Source: Neopestalotiopsis rosae
Taxonomy: Eukaryota > Ascomycota > Sordariomycetes > Amphisphaeriales > Sporocadaceae
DNA: 64,000 bases
Assembly (NCBI GenBank): GCA_023078685.1
Contig: JALGAS010000001.1
Location: 8,060,001-8,124,000, forward strand
Reading direction: 5' to 3'
The notes beneath the pieces were generated by a model. That model made no database searches, was not told the DNA's origin, and was given only the letters and a program-made list of their open reading frames with translations. The number at the start of each line of letters is the position of its first letter. Within the stretch, counting starts at the first letter, position 1. Below, in pieces: positions 57,703-64,000 of the stretch. A program made the position numbers and the translations under genes.

Positions 57703-59475
57703 ATGACGACGACATTATCGCAATCCATCGGGCACATCTCATTTACATGGATGTGGTCATTATACCTGGTATCCGCAGTGAGTAAACCAATATACTGTCA
57801 GCCAAGACATTACGTAACCTTCTGACAGGCTGTAATATACTGTGGTATCAAATGCTTCTACAACATTTATCTCCACCCTCTCTCCAACTACCCAGGTCCA
57901 AGATGGGCAGCTGCTTCTTCAACATGGTATGCCCGATCCTTGTGTAGAGGCACGTTGGCAATGGATTTCTTGGATCTACATAACAAGTACGGATCGGTTG
58001 TTCGTGTGGCTCCAGATGAGCTTTCCTACATTGAACCAGCCGTATTCAAGGAGATTTATGGTCACAGGCGAGGAAATCAGCCAGAGCTTGAAAAGGACAA
58101 GAAGTACCATTCCGGCCTCACCATGGAGCCTACCATCTTGAACGCCGACAGAACTCATCATGGCGAAGTCCGGAAACTCATGTCACATGGATTTTCCGAT
58201 GGGTCATTGAGAGCGCAGGAACCAGTGATTCGCGAGCAAGTGCATCTACTGATGAGGAAGCTTCACGACGAGGGTCAACGGGGTGGTATTGCCTTGGACA
58301 TGGTGTCCTGGTATAACGTACGTGATATGATCACTCGACAGAAAAGCGACGCTAATGACCCTGCATAGTTTTTCACATTCGACGTTATTGGATATTTGAG
58401 TATGTTTACAAAAGTTTGTTTATGAATTCTGCTAACCACCTCTCAGCATATGGTGAGACATTTGATTGTCTAACAAGCTCCAGCTTGCACACATGGATCG
58501 GAATTCTTTTCAGCCTTTTCGTACAAATGGCCCATTTTCAGGCTTCGGGTCGTCTTTCACAGCCTTTTCGGTATTTGTACAAAAGGTGGTTCATTGGTCG
58601 TGATGTGCGGGTCAAAGTCAAGACTCAATGGGAGCTTAGCCAGGTAGAGAGTCAATGGTTGTGAGGCTGCATGCTCTATACTGATTGCATCGCAGGCCAA
58701 AGTCAACAATCGCATCGCAAACCCGCCTCCAGTCCCAGACTTCATGGAGCACTTGGTGAATGCATGGAACTCTGGCAAACTCACATCAAACCAACTTAAC
58801 GGCAATGCTCAAGTTTTGATGGGCGCTGGAAGCGAGACAACCGCAACTCTACTGAGTGGTAATGGAATTCTAACATCACATTTCGGACGGATTACTAACC
58901 CAGTCATAGGATTAACATTCCTGCTTATTACACACCCCGACAAACTGCAAAGGCTCAAAACCGAGATTCGATCCAGTTTCTCAAGCCCGGATGAGATCAC
59001 ATTCGTTAGTGTCAATCAATGTCGATACTTGTGGGCTTGTATTGAAGAAGCTCTGCGAGTATATCCACCTTCGCCTTCAACGCATCCCCGCTACGTCCCG
59101 GACGGAGGCCTGACGATTGGCGGCAGATATGTGCCAGAGAACATGGCCGTGGGAATAGCAATCTGGGCTGCAGCTAAGAGCGAGAGGAATTTCTACAAGG
59201 CTGACTGTTTCCTCCCGGAACGCTGGATGCCACAGGAAGAACTCGACGCCGTCTTCTTCAACGACAAGCGTGAGGCCCTACAGCCATTTTCGTATGGGCC
59301 CCGTAATTGCATCGGTCGCAATCTTGCCTACGTCGAGATGAAGATGGTGATTGCCAATCTGCTTTGGCATTTTGATCTCGAGAATTGCGAGGAAGGTAAT
59401 TGGTTGGATCAAAAGATATTCCTGGTTTGGGAGAAACGACCATTGATGATGAAGCTTAAGCCCGTTGAGCATTAG
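57703..59475 (+). CDS. microsomal cytochrome P450 monooxygenase
   Basis: Six exons (57703-57777, 57829-58317, 58369-58399, 58447-58643, 58696-58858, 58910-59475) give 506 residues. The N-terminal anchor is split by intron 1. It leads to IYLHPLSNYPGPRWAA, the Pro-rich hinge typical of fungal class II P450s. The I-helix has LMGAGSETTAT, the ExxR is EALRVYPP, and the heme loop is FSYGPRNCIGRNLA. The overall sequence resembles the isotrichodermin-hydroxylase-like group common in fungal secondary-metabolite clusters; this is from pattern memory. It should sit in the ER membrane and depend on cytochrome P450 reductase, unlike the CYP505 nearby. A 31-nt exon 3 is the least secure part. Confidence 0.9.
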
Positions 59476-60110
59476 ACAGGTTATAGCACTGGTTCTAGGC
59501 GAGAATAGCGCTGGCAGCCCACCTAGGTACAGGGTGGGGATGCTTCGTCGGATAGATCTTCAGCCTGGCATTGGGCGCCCCTAACAGTGTGCAGCGGCCT
59601 ATTTGGGTGTTGGGGAATGGGGGCGTGCGGGGGCCTGAATTGAACCATTACAGCCAATATATACCTACCTAGGTAGGTATGTACGCTGCCGGACCCTACC
59701 GCACCAAAGTAGGTAGGAACCTAGATTTACTGCTGAACGCTTTTGTAAAACCGACACGAACCACATCCATTCTTTACTTACAGCGCACCCAAGTAGATAC
59801 CTAGGTAAACTCTGCTATCCTCGATAAGTCAAGGTACTTGCGCCCTCATAGGTGAGATCGAATTTGTCACATGATACGCGCTACTACCTACCAATTGACA
59901 GAAAAGATGGGTATGAAAAGTTATCGAAATGCAATTGGATGTTGTGCAATTCTGGCACCGTTTTGCGCCATCGCTTCTACAGGTAATGATCGTATGTGTG
60001 CCTAGACATTTCGTCTGGTCGACCCAAGATGGTTTTTGATTCGAGCGAGAATCAACTGAACTCACAGTCAGTCTTGGATCATTCTGTTTTCATCATATCA
60101 AGTTTGCGTC
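59476..60110. other. intergenic region with palindromic motif
   Basis: 635 bp between tandem cluster genes, rich in CCTACCT/AGGTAGG elements (59661-59680, about 59708, about 59797). No gene seen. Confidence 0.55.
59661..59680. repeat. 20-bp perfect palindrome of the dispersed ACCTACCT family
   Basis: ATACCTACCTAGGTAGGTAT reads the same on both strands. Shorter relatives occur in other intergenic regions of the window. Confidence 0.85.
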
Positions 60111-61471
60111 ATGGCCGAAACGACCAAACTCCAGGTGGCCATTATAGGAGCCGGCATCGCCGGGCTCGCCGCTGCTATTGGCCTTAGGGACCACCCCGCA
60201 ATCGACGTGCAGATATACGAACGGGCGGCCGAACTCCGTGAGATTGGAGCATCCATTGCTCTCGGTCCCAACGGAATGCGAACACTTGACCGGCTGGGTG
60301 TAGATAATGCACTAGACGACTCGGTTGCCTTTCGCAATAAGTCAAGGCACCCAATGATCTATCGGTATGGGCACCTCGGTAATCCAGAGATGAAAATACT
60401 CACATGTGTGGCAGTCATTGGAAAACGAATGAAGATGTATCGGTCGACAACCATAGAGGTCACATCGAGGACCGGCATTTGACGTCGCGCTTCTACCGGG
60501 CTCACTTGCATCACGCCCTGGCCGAGCGTGTAGAGCCGTCACGACTTCACCTATCCAAGGCTTTCAGCTCGGCTGACTTTGATGAATCGAGCCAAAAACT
60601 CACAATTACCTTTACAGACGCTACAACAATCCAGGCGGACCTGCTCCTTGGAGCTGACGGCATCCACTCCAAGGTGCGCACGCGATACGTGCCAACATCG
60701 CGAACAGCTTGGACAGGCTGGACGACATTGCGCTCAGTCTTTCCAACCTCGTACTTCTCGCATATCCCCGCAGCCGACATTCCCGACGAAGCCGTCCATA
60801 TCTGGGGTCCAGACCGCACCCTCTTTCTCTCGCATCTAGGCCAGGGTCTCTTCACCGTCGTCGGGTCCGCACAAAGCGACCCCAACGCCCCAGATGCACC
60901 CTATCGCAATGCGACATGGAATTCGGATGGCGAGGTGGCCGTGCTGCGCGAGTACTACAAGGACTGGAGCCCCGCTGTCCAGGCGATCATTAATGCCGTC
61001 CCGCATACCCGTATATATCCCAACAGCACCGCACATGGACTTAACACGTGGGTTCTCGGGGCAGGCAGGGTTACGCTGGCGGGCGACGCTGCGCACGCCC
61101 ACGGCGGCGCGTTTGCTGCGGGAGGTAGCTTAGCACTTGACGATGCTTGGGCTTTTGCCGCATCTCTCTACGAGACTATACCGCCAGATGCAGTCCTGGT
61201 ACCCTCGGCTCGTGATATCACTGCTGCTCTGACCTTATATGAGAGGACACGAAAGCCGCATACAGATCGTGTGATGCAGGTTGTCGCCCATATGAATGCC
61301 AACAAGGTTGAACAGATTAGGCAACAGGAAGTGATCACCGATGAAGATTTGAGACGAAGAATGAAAGAAAGGGCAGATACAACGTGGATTCATGAGCATG
61401 ATGTGACGGAATGCTTTCGAAATGCTTTAGAAGCAACACTGGCCAAAGAAGAGCAGCAAGCTCGCCTGTAA
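60111..61471 (+). CDS. FAD-dependent monooxygenase (salicylate hydroxylase-like)
   Basis: Two exons (60111-60364, 60415-61471) give 436 residues. The FAD-binding GxGxxG motif is VAIIGAGIAGLAAAIGL. GASIALGPNGMRTLDRLG follows, then the DG motif LLLGADGIHSKVR and the second FAD motif VTLAGDAAHAHGGAFAAGGS. This is the class A flavoprotein monooxygenase layout. Relatives hydroxylate or epoxidise aromatic and prenylated substrates. In the canonical motif GD is followed by AAHP; here it is AAHAHGGAFAAGG, a tolerated variant. It is the last gene of the plus-strand arm and converges on the NRPS gene. Confidence 0.92.
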
Positions 61472-61817
61472 TTCCTGGCCATATACTGACGACCCCGGTC
61501 TCATTGGGCAAAGCAACAAGCGTGTGTAATGATGGGGAGAAGATTTTAGTTCAGGTACCTATATTTTTGATCACTTCTAAATCTGTGGAACAGAACGTGA
61601 TATTGCAGTCTCAGCCTATCTCAACAAACTTCATTGTAATCTATCTACGAGGAAATGCGACGAGAATATGAAAAAGCCTTATGTAGATGGGTATGTAAAA
61701 ATGCCAAACCACTTTTATAAAATGCAATATGCAGAAAGAAATATGACCATCGATCCTCATTCGTCTTTTCAAACAAAACCAAAACAAGTGTCTAGAGATC
61801 CCCTAGACACAATCTTT
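61472..61817. other. short convergent intergenic region
   Basis: 346 bp of AT-rich 3' flanks between the monooxygenase and the NRPS; nothing recognised. Confidence 0.5.
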
Positions 61818-64000
61818 TTACCAAGGAATGACTTCCTTAGGTCTCCTCACCAGCAAGTCCATAATCTCCTCCAATTCGCCAAGCAGCTCTTCAGCGACGG
61901 AGAGCCAATCGGCGAACGTGACAATCTCAAACATGAGCTCGTCGCCCTTAACAAATGCCTGGCACTTCCACTCCTTGAGAGGCTCATAGTGCGGGTAGAC
62001 AGTCTCCATACGGCAGGATGCCTTGCCAAAAGTCATCTCCTCGACATGGTAGACATCCTGGTGGACCACCGAGTCAAACCAGTCTACGCTCGCAGGCCAG
62101 TCTGTACACTGCGGTACGATCTCAGCCAGGCCCATGCCCTCGTGTTGCGCGCTGGAAATGTGCTGATACTGTATGTACTCCAGCAGGTCCATACCAGTCC
62201 AACCCTCCTCAAACTTGACGCGCACCGGCACGTATTGCCAGGTTGGTCCCATGACGGCATCCACGTTGGCCAAGTCGGTGTTACGACCGCTGACAACCTC
62301 GCCAAAGACGACATCGCGGCGGCCGAGGCGCTTGGCGAGACACAGAGCCCAGGCGGCGGTAGGCAGCGTAGCTACCGTGATATCCTTGGGTCGAGCAGCG
62401 ATACTGACGGTACGAGTGATGTCTCCGGGCAATCGTCTAGTGAGTGGCAGGTCGCACTTCAGAACAGAGAGCTCTGATCCCTTGAGCAGATCCCTCCAGT
62501 AGTCGACGCTCTGTGGTATGCTCTTGTTGACAGTGTGGTATACAAAGTTGGAGAACGGTGCACTAGGTCTGAACGGCAGTCCGTCATACAGGGCACCGAG
62601 CTGTCGTAGCAACGGTACCAAGCAGATCTCATCGTATTGCGCGTGTGAAATACGAATGATTAGACAGCTCTTGCCAGTGTCACCCCGTACGAGCATGAAC
62701 TTGACAAAGACTGATCCAAGAGGCATCTTGGTCTGGACGTCTGTCTTGCACAAATTGTGCACAAATTTCTCAATCTTGCCCTCAATGTCGAATTCGTCCA
62801 CCTGGGCAGTTACTGACTTCAACACGACGCCCAGGCATTGACCTTCGCTTTCCACGAACACGGTGCGTAAGATCTCATTTCGCTCAACGAGCTCTTGGCA
62901 GCTGCGTAGGAGTCTTTCTCTGTCCACATCTCCATCGAGGTGGAAAAGTTCGTATCGAGTCGAGTAGCGAGGGAGCTTTACTGTGCCGTAGACTGCTACT
63001 TGTTGCAGAGGTCGGGTAGGGTATACGTCTTGTACGATCCAGTCTGGTCGAGCCAATGACTTCTGGATCTCCTGTAATCTATCGTCGGTCATCTCAAGCA
63101 GCGAGAAGGGCTTGACGACTTCTTCCTTGGTCTCCTTCGTCACAGATAGGGATTCCTTCAATACATTTGACATGTCGTACAATGTCCGATGCTTGAAAAT
63201 GTCCTTGACAGTAATTTCAAAGCCCTCTACACGGGTTTCAGCAACCAATTTCATAGCACCAATTGAGTCGCCCCCAAGAAGGAAGAAGCTGTCCTCAAGA
63301 CTAATCTCGTCTTCGGGGATACCAATGATTCGACTCCAAGCACTCCGCAATTTTCTCTGTTTCGCCGATGACACCGACACTTTGGTTGCTCGCTCAATCT
63401 TTTGCTTCTTCTCCTTGATGGGCTTCTCCACCAATGCGATGAGACCCTCAGAGTTGTACTTGGCCAGCTTTCCAGTTTTATAGACCTTTCCAACCTCGGC
63501 ATTGGGCAGCCACTTCGGCGAGACAATGGAATCAAGCTTGGCATCACCTGAGTAGCGAATTAAAAGTTCACCGGTTGCACCGATGGGAGAGAGCCGTGAA
63601 ACGTCGGTGGGGTCCACAATCCAAGCATCCATGACTTCAATCCCGTCGGGGATCAGCGATGAGCACACAGAGTTTGCGGCGGCTTGTGTGCTCAGCTGAG
63701 TAATCTCGACCTGCTCTGCAGTGTCCAGGACCTCAAGATCAGACAGTCTCTTGCCAGGGTATTCACAGAATTGCTGAGTCAATCTACCCAATTGAGTAAG
63801 CATTCTCTGCATCTGTGGGCTTTTGACCGTGTTGGAATCAAAGCTAGCCATGATCAAGAATCCTTTGGGGTCCAGCGAGCAAACAAGCATTAGAGCATAC
63901 GTGTTGAACTTCAAGGCTTCCTGAGCAGCTTCATCATCCCCAGCCGGCACGAAACCATTAGCAGGTTGGTCCTCGATCGAAGGAACCTCTTCGCCTTCAG
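61818..64000 (-). CDS. NRPS, C-terminal part (C-remnant A-T-C), NPS6/SidD-like, 5' end outside window
   Basis: The frame is open from the window edge to the stop at 61818 (727 codons seen). In order: the end of a condensation domain (IMASFDSNTV, QRMLTQLGRLTQQF); a short remnant adenylation domain with only late motifs (GATGELLIRYSG, VYKTGKLAKYNSEGLIALVE); a thiolation domain with FFLLGGDSIGAMK (Ser codon 63264-63266); and a final condensation domain with SHAQYDEICLVPLL. Known NPS6/SidD synthetases for fusarinine-type siderophores have A-T-C-dA-T-C order and a SHAQYDG-type motif, which fits. Motif A7 has Lys in place of the invariant Asp (TGKL), so this A remnant cannot be active. Acts in the cytosol on hydroxamate units supplied by the first module. 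Confidence 0.85.
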   Translation of the reverse strand, partial: EGEEVPSIEDQPANGFVPAGDDEAAQEALKFNTYALMLVCSLDPKGFLIMASFDSNTVKSPQMQRMLTQLGRLTQQFCEYPGKRLSDLEVLDTAEQVEITQLSTQAAANSVCSSLIPDGIEVMDAWIVDPTDVSRLSPIGATGELLIRYSGDAKLDSIVSPKWLPNAEVGKVYKTGKLAKYNSEGLIALVEKPIKEKKQKIERATKVSVSSAKQRKLRSAWSRIIGIPEDEISLEDSFFLLGGDSIGAMKLVAETRVEGFEITVKDIFKHRTLYDMSNVLKESLSVTKETKEEVVKPFSLLEMTDDRLQEIQKSLARPDWIVQDVYPTRPLQQVAVYGTVKLPRYSTRYELFHLDGDVDRERLLRSCQELVERNEILRTVFVESEGQCLGVVLKSVTAQVDEFDIEGKIEKFVHNLCKTDVQTKMPLGSVFVKFMLVRGDTGKSCLIIRISHAQYDEICLVPLLRQLGALYDGLPFRPSAPFSNFVYHTVNKSIPQSVDYWRDLLKGSELSVLKCDLPLTRRLPGDITRTVSIAARPKDITVATLPTAAWALCLAKRLGRRDVVFGEVVSGRNTDLANVDAVMGPTWQYVPVRVKFEEGWTGMDLLEYIQYQHISSAQHEGMGLAEIVPQCTDWPASVDWFDSVVHQDVYHVEEMTFGKASCRMETVYPHYEPLKEWKCQAFVKGDELMFEIVTFADWLSVAEELLGELEEIMDLLVRRPKEVIPW

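Noticed and set aside
1..64000. CRISPR arrays, IS elements, operon-type or bacterial promoter features.
   Set aside because: The sequence is eukaryotic with spliceosomal introns; no regularly spaced direct repeats or transposase frames were seen.

Overview
The window is nuclear DNA from a filamentous ascomycete. The genes carry short GT..AG introns (about 45-115 nt). The families present are typical of Pezizomycotina: a C-terminally processed laccase, APSES/MBF factor, Zn2Cys6 factor, CYP505 self-sufficient P450, heme-thiolate peroxygenase, 2EXR and LYR/Cup1 proteins, and a fungal NRPS. A Sordariomycete, perhaps Hypocreales, is my guess; I cannot name the species. Splice sites were assigned by hand, and almost every multi-exon model below closes in frame.

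Layout. 1-6 kb: a laccase and a small secreted protein. 6-31 kb: mostly housekeeping or conserved genes. These are a 2EXR protein, a CENP-L/Fta1-like kinetochore subunit, the Mbp1-type MBF subunit, a Cup1-like LYR protein, a GNAT acetyltransferase, a Cys-rich protein with a poly-Glu tail, an F-box protein, a 1707-residue Glu/Pro/Ala/Val repeat protein, and glutamine-dependent NAD+ synthetase. 31-41 kb: gene-poor accessory sequence with an F-box/ankyrin protein, a chloroperoxidase-type enzyme, a His-rich membrane protein, and AT-rich stretches where I see no gene.

41-61.5 kb: a dense group of oxidative tailoring genes. Its left arm (minus strand) holds a RidA-like/FAD amine oxidase fusion, a damaged Zn2Cys6 regulator, a CYP505 P450-reductase fusion and an NmrA-like reductase. 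Its right arm (plus strand) holds a PhyH-type 2-oxoglutarate dioxygenase, an SDR, an APC permease, a P450 and an FAD monooxygenase. The arms diverge from a 599-bp intergenic region. The gene content looks like a metabolic or biosynthetic cluster with no obvious core synthase of its own.

61.8-64 kb: the 3' part of an NRPS on the minus strand, running off the window. Its order, C-(remnant A)-T-C, matches the end of NPS6/SidD-type extracellular siderophore synthetases, so it may be an independent neighbour of the cluster.

The most interesting points are the tailoring cluster as a whole, the RidA-amine oxidase fusion, the regulator with an in-frame stop plus a lost zinc ligand, and a one-base frame conflict in the essential NAD+ synthetase gene.
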